This document shows positions 1 through 10,774 of a stretch of 64,000 bases of DNA, piece after piece (the first letter of the stretch is position 1; each line of letters opens with the position of its first letter). The position numbers were made by a program, and so were the translations under genes. The stretch comes from Phytophthora quininea (lineage: Eukaryota; Oomycota; Peronosporomycetes; Peronosporales; Peronosporaceae): assembly GCA_011947345.1 (NCBI GenBank), contig JAAVTG010000001.1, positions 186,001 through 250,000 of the forward strand, in the 5' to 3' direction. The notes below the pieces were generated by a model. That model made no database searches. It was given only the letters and a program-made list of their open reading frames with translations, and was not told the DNA's origin.

Positions 1-544
1 ACACCTCAAACCTCCAGCAACAAACGTTGCATTCATAACGAGTGTGCTGGCGCAATAGTCCCGAGTTGTTTCCCCGGTGCCTACCTGTTCGCACGCAAGC
101 TTGGTCCAGTTCAGCCTTGATAACAAGCACCGCCACTTTCTTCCTTGTAGCTTGTAACTCGAGGTCTTCACTTGAAACCCGCAAAGTACCTTGCCACGAT
201 CCAGTAACTTGGCGGGAACTTACGCAGTTCCCGGGGTCCTTGTGGCTGTTGAGCACCGAGCGATACATATCAAACCACATAGGTACAGGACAAGGAACAC
301 ATCATGATCAACAACATCATCCAAACAACCGCAGCGCCACTATCTACGCCCGTCTCATGCTTGTCATCACGACCCACACCACACTATCATCATTCCATCA
401 CCATGCAGAGCAGATAAAAGCTCGCAAGTACGGCAGATGCACGGATCAACTCAGTGATCCATGATCTAGTAAGTGATCGAGCCAACCAAACGCATAGAGA
501 CAGACTCCCATCCAGGCACACAAAGCAAACACGCAATCATGCAC
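1..544. other. No supported gene
   Basis: Only overlapping short open frames without recognisable domains are seen. The stretch lies downstream of the minus-strand KH gene. That gene's last readable codons are followed by a possible intron donor (CAG then GTTTGT), so a small terminal exon or the 3' UTR could lie here; I could not place an acceptor. Confidence 0.4.
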
Positions 545-2604
545 TTAACAAACCTGTGAAGGCGCGCTTGCCGACGGCGTAAAAGAAGTCACAGGAGTCG
601 TGGACTCCCCAGGTGCACCGGTCGTCGTCGAAGAAGCATCGTTGGCTCCAGCTTCATTGGGGTTGCCGTCACCTGGAGCGCCAGCGCTTGGTGCACCGCC
701 TGCAGCCGCAGCAGCCTGCTGCTCGTACTGCTTGTACGCCTCTGCGCTAGCAATAGCCGCCTCGCCCGTAACACCCCAGGCCTTGTTAGCCTCATCCACG
801 CCGTAGTACGCGGCATACTCATAGAAACCATTCCAGTACGCGTTCGGATCGTTCGGATCAGCAGTAGCAGCCTGGGCGCCACCTGCCGCGTCCGCAGTGG
901 TCGCGGACGGGTCTTGTTGGTAGTAACCTTGCTGCTGGTAATACGCAGCGTACTGGTCCTGTTGGTCCTGACCTGCGTAATTGCCATACTGTTGCTGGCC
1001 ATAGCTTCCTTGTGCGCCACCATAGCTGCCTTCGGCGCCATAGTGACCGCCACCTCCGCCGTAGCCACCGTGTGATCCGGCACCTTGTAAAATCACCATG
1101 TCGACCTCCTCCTTTGCGCCTGCAAGGTTCTGTGCTGGGCCTTGAATGGAGATGGTGCGCACTGGCGGGTTCGAGCCCTGGTCTGCAACCTGAGGAATCT
1201 GAATACGAACTGCATGGCGATCCTGAATGCCCTTGATGGTTTCTCCACGCTTGCCAATAATGACACCCACACGATCGTTGGGTACTTGCATGTAAATCGT
1301 TTGGCCTGAGGTCATGCCGTAGCCGTGGTGCTGTCCTGGTTGCTCGCTAACCATCGACTGAATCTCGAATTTGGCCGCCTCCTTCGCCTCCATCGTGCCG
1401 CGAATAGTGATCAGTCGCATCTCTGGGTGGCTCGGGTCTGGTGTCTGCGGGATGGTCACGCTCGTGCCAGTACGTTGCTGGATGGCCTTGATCGTACAGC
1501 CACCGCGACCGATAATCAATCCCACACGTTCGTTCGGCACTAAAATCTCCACCGAGTCGCTGCCGTCCGGGTTGATACCTCCGTAACGAGCCATGCGGTC
1601 ACGATCGTCACGTTCACGGAATCCCCGGCCCCCTGGTTCTGTTGGCGCTCATCGATCAAGTTCTGAATCAGCTTCTGCGCCAGATCCAGCGCTTCCTGGT
1701 TGCCGTTGATGTTCACGAAGCGGTCGGGCGTGTGCGGGCCCCTTCCTCTTCGCGGACGATCTGGATGTGAGCGCCACTCTTCATCTGCAAGTCGCGGATC
1801 GTCTCTCCGCCCCTGCCGATGATGTACCCGACCAACTCCCTCGGCACCTTCATGTCGTAAGACACCTGGCCATGACCTCCCGCATGGTCTTCGCTTTTAA
1901 TGGGACCACTGTAGTTCTCGTTTAGCGTGCCATTGAGCTCCGCCACCTTGCGCAGCTGCTCCTGCTTGAGCTTCATGGCTTGTTGCGGGTTGAAGAGGAT
2001 GTCTTCCACTGCACTTTGAGCTTTCGCCACCGCCTCGTCCGTGTCGGCAGTGATCAGCACGTGCAGCTCTTCGTTCTCGTCCGGGTCGCCAGTGGGGTCT
2101 TTCGAGGACCCTTTGCCTCGAATCAAGATGCGAGCGCCCGACTCGTCCTCCATCCGCTTCTGGTTGGAGCCGCGAGGGCCGATCAAAAGACCTACAGATT
2201 GCAGTGAGCGGTTAATAATTTACTACAACGGAAAAGGGACAAGGAAACTTACCCATAAAGTTAATGTCGGGGTACTTGTCCACTGGGATGTACACTTTCT
2301 TGCGCTTCTTCTCGCCCATCCCGGGGCAGGTCGGACGCCTCCATCCACTGCACATAGTCGCCATTTTATCAGAGAGTCTATCATCTAAAAGACAACAAGA
2401 ATCAACGTACCATCGCCCTGTCCGCCATTAAACAAATATCAACAACCATAACCACGTTAGTCAGCTCGTTAAGCCTCTAATCCGCTGCCAGACGACGCCA
2501 CGCACCTCCCAGCGGCTCTTGCGCTTGCCCAGCGCGTCTCCGCCGGGGATAGCCGCCGCCGCCAGTCTCGCGGCGATCTCTCTCGCGCGTGCCACCGGGT
2601 CCAT
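545..2604 (-). CDS. Multi-KH-domain RNA-binding protein (SF1/FUBP-like)
   Basis: Likely a nuclear RNA-binding protein acting in splicing or transcript control. The first exon starts at the ATG ending at 2604 and its donor follows SRWE (GTGCGT at 2505). Another exon encodes a lysine-rich stretch and VDKYPDINFMG, typical of the SF1/BBP KH region. An intron at 2192-2252 (GTAAGT..CTGTAG) separates it from GLLIGPRGSNQKRME. Three further KH domains follow, with GxxG loops IIGRGGET, IIGRGGCT and IIGKRGET. The C-terminal half is Gly/Tyr/Gln-rich and ends with AYWNGFYEYAAYYG and KAWGVTGEAA segments resembling FUBP tyrosine motifs. The frame breaks twice, near 1735 and near 1628; conserved coding sequence continues across both, and each is restored by one extra base in a G/C run, so assembly errors are likely. 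The acceptor of the second exon (2330-2400) is not resolved. It is divergent to the BDP1-like gene. Confidence 0.85.
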
Positions 2605-2756
2605 ACTGCCCTTGCGTCTACAAAGCCAAACTGGCGAGCCCACCAATCAGCACTTTTTCCTGTAAAATAAATAAAATTCGCCCATTGGCCAAAACGTTTC
2701 TACGCTACGTCGCGTTTTACATTTCCTGCGGCGCCAATCACTTGCTATAGCCACCA
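2605..2756. promoter_or_regulatory. Shared divergent promoter, KH gene / BDP1-like gene
   Basis: The two start codons (2604 minus, 2757 plus) are only about 150 bp apart and the genes point away from each other, so one compact intergenic segment must hold both promoters. It is A/T-rich in its middle and lacks the TCATTC-type initiator seen at secreted-protein genes of this window. Confidence 0.6.
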
Positions 2757-5122
2757 ATGGCGTCGCGCGTGCCGCTGCTGGTCAAGAGCAAAGGCCGCAA
2801 ACCGTCACGCCTGCCGATCGCGCCGCGCGCCAAGCCGTCGAACAGTGCGTGGCTCGCCATAATCTGGAGTCTGCAGCCTATAACATTATTTATTTTGTCC
2901 TTACATTCCACATTTTGTATTATTTTGTTACGCAAAAGCCCCAAGAGCCAAACGCCCAGAGGTGCAGACGCCCAAGAACAATGGAGCAGAAGTTGCTACT
3001 ACGTCACAGGTGGGGAGAATGCTCATATTCTAACGCGTTATGCACAAAGTTTAATTTTTGTACCCACGTTGTCTTTAGGTGACGAAACCTATTGAAAAGC
3101 AGGCGGAAGCGGTTGGATCTGCTGCCCCACTGGCCAAGAAGCATGCGCCAGTCGTCAAACAAGCCCCTCCTGCAGTCATGATCTCGGTGGCCAAGCCTAC
3201 AGCAGTCAAACCCACCGTGACGGTCGTGACGAGCTCTCCTGTAGCGAGGACGGGTGGGATTTCTGCTGGCGGGTCGCTACTGTCGTCTTCTGCCGTTGCC
3301 AAACCGACGGCGCGCTCGCCCGTGGTGCTGCCGGTGCAGCGACGTCCCGAGAGACTGGCCAAGATCTCGTCCGCCGGACCAGTGTACCGGGCCAGTCCGC
3401 AGACGCGCCCCAGGAACGGGAGCATTGGCAGCTCGCCTGGTGCGAACCCGATGAAGCAGAGGCTAATGCGGAAGCTGGATATCAAGCCTCACCAGTCACC
3501 GCGGCGGGCGATGCAGCAGAAACAACAGGAAGCTCTACGCGAACCAGCGTCACCGTTGGTACTAGGAGGAAAGGCTACCGCTGACTCGGAAATTGTCGTT
3601 CCGGAAGTACGGCTAGATACGCTGCAGTCGCGGCGTGAGATCACGGCCCAAGAGAGCACGGTTAAGCCGACGAAAAACGACCGGTCCGAGCGAAGCGCCG
3701 AAAGATCAGTGAGACTGTGGAGGTGGAGGCCACTAGCCCTACTGCAGAGACTACACCTCGACGTCGATCGGTAAGGCTGGCAGTTGACATGCTGGGTCGC
3801 TTCCTACGTATCACTAATAGTCTTGCCGTGTAGTTGAGGAGAAAAGCTAAGCGTAAGCAGTCTTACCGCAAGAGGACGGTAGCTCAGGAAGTGAGCCGGA
3901 CGATGACCGTGATGAGGACGTGGACCCGAACGACCTGGATCTTCCTGAAGAAGAGGCCACCAACGTATGTATTTCGACGGATGTGTTCCGTACTGCTGTG
4001 TATTGAGGCTAATACTCTTGTTGTGATAGATCTACGTGCCAGCGCGCGAGCAAGCCACGATGTGGGCCAAGTCAGTTCTGCAGCAGCGCGAGGAGGATGA
4101 CAATGCCACTGAAGGCGGCGACAACTCTCGGGCGTTAGTAGTACGCGAGAAAAAGGCGACGCGTTCCCCTCGGCGGCGGCGCAGCAGCTCCGCGGCATCC
4201 TCGATCGTGTCGCTGATCGGACCTGCTGGGCCAAGTGCTCGCAGCAAGATTGAAGAGTTGATGAAGAAGGAGCCATCGCAGATGACGATGGGCGAGCTTG
4301 CGCTTACTGTGCCCAAGGGCAGACGTATGCAGCGTCATGAGCGCGAGGAAGCTATTCCCTCTGCAGATACGTCGGGCTCTTCAGGAGAAGGAACCTCGAG
4401 CCTCTTGAACATGAACGCACTGAACCGAGTACGGTCGCTGTCGGTGTCGTCCGAGTCTGCTGCGTTGGCTGGGTCGCTCGTGACGCCGCAGGTTCAGATT
4501 GTGGACGGTCAGATGGTCGTCATGGAGAGCACCATCAAGTTAGGTGACGAACGCACGGCCGATCTCATTGCTGGAGGCGACGACCACACTGGCTTGCCGC
4601 CTCGACACTCGGGCTCTCGCATCAACTACGCGCACCATAATACCCCAGGCAAGCGCTGGGGCAAGGAAGAAACCAAACAATTCTACTACTGCCTGAGCCA
4701 GGTAGGCCCCAACTTCTCCATGATGGCGACGCTGTTCCCAACGCGAAAGCGAAAGGAGCTTAAGAGCAAGTTCAAATATGAGGAGAAGAACCACGCCAAG
4801 CTGATCGAGATCGCGCTGCGTGCGTCGGCGGCGCCGTTAGACACAGAAATGGTCAGACGTCATCTCTCAGATGGTCGACAAGGAAGCTGAGCGGAAGCTC
4901 AAGGCCCAGAAGAAGAAGCGCAGAGGCAGACTATCGTCCGTGGCCGAGTCGCTCAACGATGCTGACGAGACTGCTTCCGTGGTGTCGAGCTCTGTGGCTG
5001 CTTCACCCATGTCGTCGTCCCTGTTGACGCCCGTAACGCACGCGGAGGAGTTCGTGGAGGCCACGAATGACGAAGATCTGTTCCCGCCGACGAGGCGTGG
5101 TTCGTTCGACTTCAGCGGTTGA
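2757..5122 (+). CDS. BDP1: BDP1-like TFIIIB subunit (B'', SANT/Myb domain)
   Basis: Candidate subunit of TFIIIB, which recruits RNA polymerase III to tRNA and 5S rRNA genes. The diagnostic part is at 4640-4800: TPGKRWGKEETKQFYYCLSQ.. followed by GPNFSMMATLFPTRKRKELK and KFKYEEKNHAKLIEIAL. This is the extended SANT domain of BDP1, in which an aromatic-rich helix precedes NFSMMATLFP. The N-terminal part is low-complexity and basic, then an acidic stretch (about 3890-3970) and IYVPAREQATMW, also typical of BDP1. Introns are visible at 3971-4029 (GTATGT..GATAG) and probably 3771-3832; the first exon junction before 3079 is unresolved. Frame conflicts occur near 3700-3850 and at 4850-4885, where two bases appear missing. 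The stop at 5122 follows a Ser-rich tail. Confidence 0.8.
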
Positions 5123-5264
5123 TGGAGCTACTCAGTAGGAAGTGTGTGAGTAAAGTCTCGCTGTGACCCACCATACGATAAACAGACAACACCAACAACG
5201 TTTTGGATGCAACAGGTACATGAAGTAGTAGTTCATTTAGACGTAGGTATTAGTAGCAGACTCT

Positions 5265-5732
5265 TTACAGCAGAGCAGCGACGGTGACGGCAAGCAGACT
5301 GACGCCAGCGGCCACGGCCGTGCGAGAAGCATCGCTACTGCCTGAAGCAGAAGCACCGGCAGCGCTGCTCTCCTTTGTGGCCGAAGCAGCCGACTTGTCG
5401 CTGGGAGAACTGGAGCTGGCGTTGGTGCTTCCAACTGACGCCGAGGAGTCCGTCGAGGTTGCCGTGGTGGATGAGCCCGCCGAGTTCAGGTAGCCGTCAG
5501 CACTGTCCATACCGGTGCCGGCACTGCCGGTGGAGGAAGTAACGCCGCCCATTCCGGGCATCGGCGCCGACGTGGTGGTGGTGGCGCCGTCCAACGTCAT
5601 GTGAGATCCCGACTCGGTGCCGGTGGTGGTGACGCCGTTCTCGTTGCCAGCCACGACGCTGTCGCCGAGCGTCTGCGCGTCGAGTCCGTTGGCCATGACG
5701 ACCACAGCGAGGAGAAGGAGCTGGGGCTTCAT
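5265..5732 (-). CDS. Secreted Ser/Thr/Ala-rich protein, probable GPI anchor
   Basis: An uninterrupted 155-residue protein. Residues 1-19 form a signal peptide (MKPQLLLLAVVVMANGLDA). The middle is rich in Ser, Thr, Gly and Ala without cysteines, as in O-glycosylated mucin-like wall proteins. The last 20 residues are hydrophobic (VAAGVSLLAVTVAALL) after small residues, the pattern of a GPI-attachment signal. The role is therefore probably at the cell surface or wall; no catalytic domain is seen. It is convergent with the BDP1-like gene and has an initiator-type promoter 29 bp upstream. It belongs to the same general class as the genes at 19902, 20852, 50841, 51638, 52594 and 53821, although similarity is mostly compositional. 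Confidence 0.75.
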   Translation of the reverse strand: MKPQLLLLAVVVMANGLDAQTLGDSVVAGNENGVTTTGTESGSHMTLDGATTTTSAPMPGMGGVTSSTGSAGTGMDSADGYLNSAGSSTTATSTDSSASVGSTNASSSSPSDKSAASATKESSAAGASASGSSDASRTAVAAGVSLLAVTVAALL

Positions 5733-5760
5733 CTTTCAACGGAGACTTGTCTTTCGCGTG

Positions 5761-5780
5761 GGAATTCCGGGAATGAAGTG
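5761..5780 (-). promoter_or_regulatory. Oomycete initiator/flanking promoter motif
   Basis: On the minus strand this reads CTTCATTCCCGGAATTCC, about 30 bp upstream of the ATG at 5732. It fits the known oomycete core promoter: an initiator with TCATTC followed by an A/T-rich flanking box. Confidence 0.6.
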
Positions 5781-6220
5781 GATCGATCGCCGGGGCGTTA
5801 GTAGAAGAGAGGGCGTGCAACGCTGTACTTCACGATCGGTCGGTAGAAAACGGCTGTGGCAGCGTCTTTGATGGTGCTCTCGACCGAGAGCCTCAAGGCC
5901 ATGGAGCTTTGAGATGGATCCAGGATGGCTGGCAAGTCGCCACCGAAGCTGCGCGTCAGTTTAGCTCCATCGATCCACAAAACGCCAAGCTCAGGTGGTG
6001 CCGGAGAAGCATAGGAACTGCTAACCTGCGCCGAACCATCCCATAGATAAAGACTCGGTCCAGGATCCGGAGGATGGGAGGTAAAGTACTATTCGCGCAC
6101 CGCTTGTGGTGCCGCCGCTGCCAACTCAAAGCAAAAGTGCTCATGTGTAGACGAAGGCATGCATCGACTTTCATTGACGTTCACCTTTTTGCTGTTCGTC
6201 GATCACTATAACTTATGCAT
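5781..6220. other. Intergenic, no gene seen
   Basis: The stretch between the Ser/Thr-rich gene and the 3' end of the first elicitin-like gene has only short open frames that lack signal peptides, domains or codon bias. I see no RNA gene or repeat. Confidence 0.4.
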
Positions 6221-6814
6221 CTACAGGAAGTAGGCGCCGATAACGGCGACGGCGAGCGACGCTGCGCCAACAGTGTTAGCAATCGACGCAGCGCTCGAGC
6301 CCGAAGCAGATGCTGAAGCAGCAGACGCGGGCGAGGCCGCGCTGGCTGCAGTCGATCCGGTCGCTGACGACGTCGTCGAGGTCGACGGCACCGTCACGGT
6401 CGCCGTTGAGCTGCCGGTGCCGGCGGTGGAGCCAACCGTAGTCTCCGTAGCACCGGAACCGACGGCGGCAGTGGTGGTGGCAGCCGAGCCCGAAGCCGAC
6501 GGGCAGCGCGGTGGCACGTAGTCGATCAGGTCCGCCAGCAGGTTGATGTGGTCGCCGACGGGGAGCGTGCACTCGGTCAGGCCCATCTTCTTGGCGTCGG
6601 CCAGCAGACCGAGGCAGGCGCTGGATGCACACATCTTGTCGATGATGTCCTGGGTCGGGATCGACGCGGCCGTGAAGACGTAGCCCGAGTCGGTGGAGCA
6701 CTGCTGGATGTACTGGTCCGTGAGCAGGGACGTCAGCACAGACGAGTCGCACGTGGCGGCGGTAGCAGAGTTGGCTAGCAGGGCGACGGCAGCAACGGCG
6801 GCGAAAGACTTCAT
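6221..6814 (-). CDS. Elicitin-like secreted protein with Ser/Thr-rich tail
   Basis: A 197-residue intact protein. A signal peptide (residues 1-20, ending NSATAA) is followed by an elicitin domain of about 95 residues with six cysteines in order (TCDSS, QQCSTD, DKMCAS, SACLG, TECTL, PPRCPS). Elicitins and elicitin-like proteins are extracellular sterol/lipid-binding proteins of Phytophthora and Pythium that plants recognise. Residues after about 115 are Ser/Thr/Ala-rich and the C terminus is hydrophobic (NTVGAASLAVAVIGAYFL), so this is an elicitin-like form with an O-glycosylated stalk and probable GPI anchor rather than a small soluble elicitin. The start at 6814 is chosen because it gives the signal peptide and lies about 40 bp after an initiator motif. 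The closest relative in the window is at 10775-11419. Confidence 0.92.
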   Translation of the reverse strand: MKSFAAVAAVALLANSATAATCDSSVLTSLLTDQYIQQCSTDSGYVFTAASIPTQDIIDKMCASSACLGLLADAKKMGLTECTLPVGDHINLLADLIDYVPPRCPSASGSAATTTAAVGSGATETTVGSTAGTGSSTATVTVPSTSTTSSATGSTAASAASPASAASASASGSSAASIANTVGAASLAVAVIGAYFL

Positions 6815-6852
6815 CTCGGAGGACTTGGAAGGCAGGCTTGAGCGCTGGAGGA

Positions 6853-6870
6853 GGCGAATTCGAGAATGAA
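6853..6870 (-). promoter_or_regulatory. Oomycete initiator motif of the elicitin-like gene
   Basis: The minus strand reads TTCATTCTCGAATTCGCC about 40 bp upstream of the ATG, a good match to the oomycete initiator plus flanking box. The same TTCGCC extension is present before the second elicitin-like gene. Confidence 0.65.
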
Positions 6871-7409
6871 ATGCCAACTGCAGACAAAAGTCCTCAGTCA
6901 GCAGAGGGGCTTGTGCAACTTGCACGTTCCTCGGACCCTGCTCACAGAGTCGGGCGGCGGGAAGCGATTACAGACAGATTGGGTGACCCAGGTGAGCAAA
7001 ACACCGGCTCAATGCGTTTCCAAGTGTCCAGGCGTGAGATCAGTGGCGGCGACGGTCAAACGGAGGGCGTTCATGGCAAAAGCAATCGACGACGACGTCA
7101 ATAACGTCTATCGTGTCCATGCGGCGCTCTTGCTTACCAAATCGAAGAGGGACGGCGGAGTTGACCTTGGCTTTGCGTGAATTTCTGTCCGAATGCTTGA
7201 TGGGCTGATGGCAATTACTTGCGGCCAAGGCCTGCTCTCTCGGAAACAACTGGCCCATGTTGCACTTGCAGTCACTGAAGCATCAAGGATGTAGTTCCCT
7301 CCAGGCCGTAGACGAAACAAAACGGACTTGAGAACGTTCATCACTCGATCCAAGCGAACAGGAAGGAAAAGTCGGCGGCTAAAGTCCAAACAAACAATAC
7401 ATACTGCAA
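6871..7409. other. Elicitin upstream region, otherwise unassigned
   Basis: Contains the 5' regulatory region of the first elicitin-like gene and the tail of the broken multi-TM gene. A minus-strand open frame at 7108-7389 has no recognisable domain and I do not call it. Confidence 0.35.
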
Positions 7410-9093
7410 GCTAAAGAACACGGCAATCTACTTTTTTAATCGCACCGAAGTGAGCAACGCGGTAGGCCAGCATCATGATGGTCCACAAAGAAACTTGCAC
7501 TTTACGTGGGACACCTGTGCCTCCAGTACGAACGCGAGGTAGTAGAACGCTGGTATACCGCAATTCCTCTGTAGAACCACTGCGAGAACTGCAAACGACA
7601 TCAACTCCAACATCGCATAGAGGGAAATACTATGAACCATGTCGCCAACATGTTCTCGAGTCACGCCATGCATCTCTTCGTGATACTCGGCACTTGGGAT
7701 GTGAACCATCGCGAATACGAAGCTCGCGTAGAGAATTGGGATGACCGTCTCCAAGTGCTCGGTCATTCGGTAGTGAAAAGTACTTCCAGGGCTTCGTGAA
7801 GAGTACGCATGCTGTTAACAACAGGGTGGCTCATTGAGCCCGTCGCCCTATTGGTTCCAGAGCCGTATAACCGTCTCCTTGTTGAGCAGTCGGATATCCT
7901 CCGACTCATAGATCGTCGGCCGAAGCTGACAACGCTATCGCCGGAACTCGACTGCGACTCGAAAAGACTTTGTCAAGTCGAGATATAATGTGTTCCGTTC
8001 GTTGGTGCAGGTCGTGCAGCTCAATTGCCGTCTGAGCAAGTCAAAGCTCATAATCACCATCACTGACGAAATCGACGTCACATTTTGGATGCAGGTGGCC
8101 AAATACAGCGAGTCGTAGAAGTCGATCGTAAAGAGCACACCTTCGGGCTCCAGATCTTCTTGGTCTGAAAAGGTGCGCACGAAGATGCTTTTGAAGCCGA
8201 GTTTGATGACAGGAAGCACGGTATATGCACTTGGTATGCACACAGGCTCGAAACAGCACCTGGTACATTGGATGAATCACTGTCATCGCCGACTGTACTG
8301 CTGCAAACTTGTTAAAGCTAAGCGGTTGGCCTCGCTTCTTTGCGATATCGTGTAAGGTTGACGTTCCGACAGAATGCTACAACCATGAGGTATCGACATG
8401 GTCAGAACCAAGTGGAATCCCAATAGTTTGCATGAAGCTGCAAGCGCCATGGCCCCTTCGACGGTGCCAAACATGACAAGGTAACAAAATGCGATGAGCT
8501 GCAATGCTGAGAGCTTGGCGCCGCCCACCATCGCCCCAAAATGTTTCATCGCTCCATAAGCGGCAGTCGCTGACAAAAAGCGAATCGAACCCAGAAGCCA
8601 TACTAATTCATATCCCAACCGCGTGCTGGATCCTGAAAGGGAACGCTCTCCTAAGACAGTACGATCGCAATGACTGGGACTGGTTACAAACGCTACTCGG
8701 AGCAGAGACGTCTGCTCGATGTACTCGTCCAACGCCAGCATTCGCTCGATGGAGAATCTGCCTCCATAGTTGGTGATCTGCATGGCGAGCCAAGCCATGG
8801 ACACGTTCGCAGCAGTTGTGGGGACGCGTGCAGTAGTCGACGACTTGGTCACTGGAATCACGAAGGAAGCATCCGAAGGACCCAAATTCTATGCGTTATT
8901 ACCCTCAAGAGAGCCGTGCGTGTTCCGTCAGCCGACAACTTAAGATCCCACAATTATTCATGTACAACAGCACACGAACACTTGAGCACGCGGAGATTGT
9001 GTCTGGATTAGACGACAAACACAACATGCAAGAAAGACTGCAGTCTTCATCTCGACTTGATCCTACAGTGTACAGCTTCAAAACATTCAACAC
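7410..9093 (-). pseudogene. Broken oomycete multi-transmembrane family protein
   Basis: On the minus strand, consecutive open segments in different frames match, in order, a large oomycete family of membrane proteins whose function is unknown. Segment 8885-8283 holds NYGGRFSIERMLALDEYIEQ and several hydrophobic helices. Segment 8243-7935 holds LPVIKLGFKSIFVRTF followed by FTIDFYDSLYLATCIQN. Near 7850-7890 is the LLNKETVIRLWNQ-like hinge. Segment 7766-7473 holds LETVIPILYASFVFAMVHIP and VGDMVHSISLYAMLELMSF. The terminal MLAYRVAHFGAIKK lies near 7430-7475 in yet another frame. The breaks are more numerous than in the housekeeping genes, so decay is plausible, but assembly indels may contribute. 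No complete start is defined; 8905-9093 may hold the first helix. Confidence 0.6.
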
Positions 9094-9172
9094 CGCTTGA
9101 GCGATGCGATTCTCCCTCCAGGAATTCCAACTTGTAACAGCACAAATTCCATCGCCAAAGCCTCCGCAGTAA

Positions 9173-10302
9173 TTACTTCTGCTTGTACTCCACGAAAGCA
9201 GCCACTTTTTCCGCCTGCAACGCCTCGGACGGCAGCAGGAACGTCAAGATGAGCAGCAGCATCTCAACGGGCAGTTTGGCCCACGGGTTCTTGGCGATGT
9301 AGCTCCAGTCGCGACGACTAAAGCGCCGCATGTGCCACACGAGTCTCCACAGCGACGACGACCGCTCCTGCTTCATCAGAAACTCCCAGTTCCGGACGAT
9401 CAGAATGTCCCGCAGTTGTGGCAGGAGATCCACCAGGTACTCGCTGGCCATGCGTCGAATCTCGGGCGACACCTCCACCTTCCTTCCCGAGTGTTTGAGC
9501 TTGTAGAGCGCGTACCAAACTGCTTGCGGGGTCTCTTTGGGGTTCACCTCGTAGATCGCTTCCACGATGCGAGGCGTATCACACCGCACGGCCATACCCA
9601 CGCACGTGTAGACGTTGAAGAACCTTTTGACCCGCACCACGCGCTGCTCCCAGCGGGTGTTGGCGTTGAGGTGGGCGGCGGCTCCTGGCTGCAAGTCCCG
9701 CGCCACTCGTTTGTTGGCCAGCAACTGCAGCACGCACTGTTCGTTCTTGGACTCGATGGCGAACTCAAGCACCTCCAACGGCGAGTGGCGACACAGCAGG
9801 TCGTGGCTCCAGACCGGGTCGTCGTCGCCCAAGAGACACGACGCCAACTGGCCGTGGCCGGCGCGGACAGCGATCTCGATGGCGTCGCGGCCGTCCGCGT
9901 CTCGCCGGGACATGGGCACCACCACCTTGAGGCTCGTCTTCCGAGCGTATTTGACCAGGCGGAGCAGCACCGACGGGTGCACGCCGTTGTGGCAGGCGTC
10001 CATGATGACGTGCCGGTTGTCGGCGCTTTTGGCCCAGAAGTTGGTGTTGTGGTTGTGGTAGACAAAGTCAACGAGTTTGAGCGCCAGCTTGGCGACGGCA
10101 GCGCCGCCACCGCCATGAGCACGGTGCGGCCGCCGGCCAGACGCGCGTCCGGGTCCTGGGGCCAGGCCGTGTCGGGCGGCAGCAGCGAGAGCACGCTCGC
10201 GACGAGCTCGGCTTTCCGCATGATGTACGACGGTTCGTATCGGAGTCTGCGGATTCCAGAGTGACACATCGGAGAACAAGGCTCTTCCTTTCGTGGCTTC
10301 AC
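9173..10302 (-). CDS. Ankyrin-repeat-like protein with F-box-like C-terminal segment
   Basis: Divergent ankyrin-type helices are visible, e.g. ADNRHVIMDACHNGVHPSVL, then DADGRDAIEIAVRAGHGQLA, and SPLEVLEFAIESKNEQCVLQ. The C-terminal LPVEMLLLILTFLLPSE resembles a short F-box-like helix often found at the end of oomycete ankyrin proteins; that assignment is inference. The N terminus (10302 to about 10100: RKAELVASVLSLLPPDTA, GGRTVLMAVAA) is in a different frame from the remainder, with the break near 10085-10130 in a G/C-rich run, probably one missing base. The start may be 10302 or the internal Met at about 10221. It is a likely intracellular protein-protein interaction protein; the partner is unknown. 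Confidence 0.65.
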
Positions 10303-10774
10303 GGGAGATTAACTCGGGAGAGTTAAACGATCAGGACATCACGCTGACGTGCAGGAAGCCCCCTGTGAACACCAATGACGAGTGCCTCATGAACAGCACA
10401 GTCTGCAGCTCAGAGGGCGAGGAGATGGCGAAAGCTTTGTTTATCAAACAGTCCTTCTCGAGGCAGCTCTGCGTGCTGGTGATACGCTTTGTCGAGTTCA
10501 TTCGCTTCTCCCATGGCAAGTTTCAAGGCCCAGCAGACCCAGCAGCACGATCCATGAGAACTCGCGTGGTGGCACCAATCTGCACGGCCCCGTGGACTTC
10601 AGACGTGACAATCGCCTTTCCTCACCAAAGCAGGAAACAAGAAGCTGCGCCTGTGCGGTATCAAGGAAGAAAGTGTTCAAGGAAGGAGGTCTATTGATCT
10701 CGTTTCACCTGGACTTGCAGGCATAGATGTTTTAACTAGCAGCTCGGGCATCCCTATAACTTACTCTCTCCAGT
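10303..10774. other. Intergenic, no gene seen
   Basis: Open frames on both strands overlap each other and have no domains. This is the region between the divergent ankyrin-like start and the 3' end of the second elicitin-like gene. Confidence 0.4.

Noticed and set aside
42..464. 140-codon frame at the window start
   Set aside because: No signal peptide or domain, low-complexity His/Thr-rich end, and unsupported by neighbours; probably chance.
1140..1200. GGGTTCGAGCCC, looking like a tRNA T-arm
   Set aside because: It lies in the KH-domain coding sequence and has no matching acceptor or anticodon stems nearby.
9332..10264. 310-codon plus-strand frame opposite the ankyrin-like gene
   Set aside because: Val/His/Arg-rich antisense shadow; the minus strand has recognisable ankyrin-type helices and a logical C terminus.
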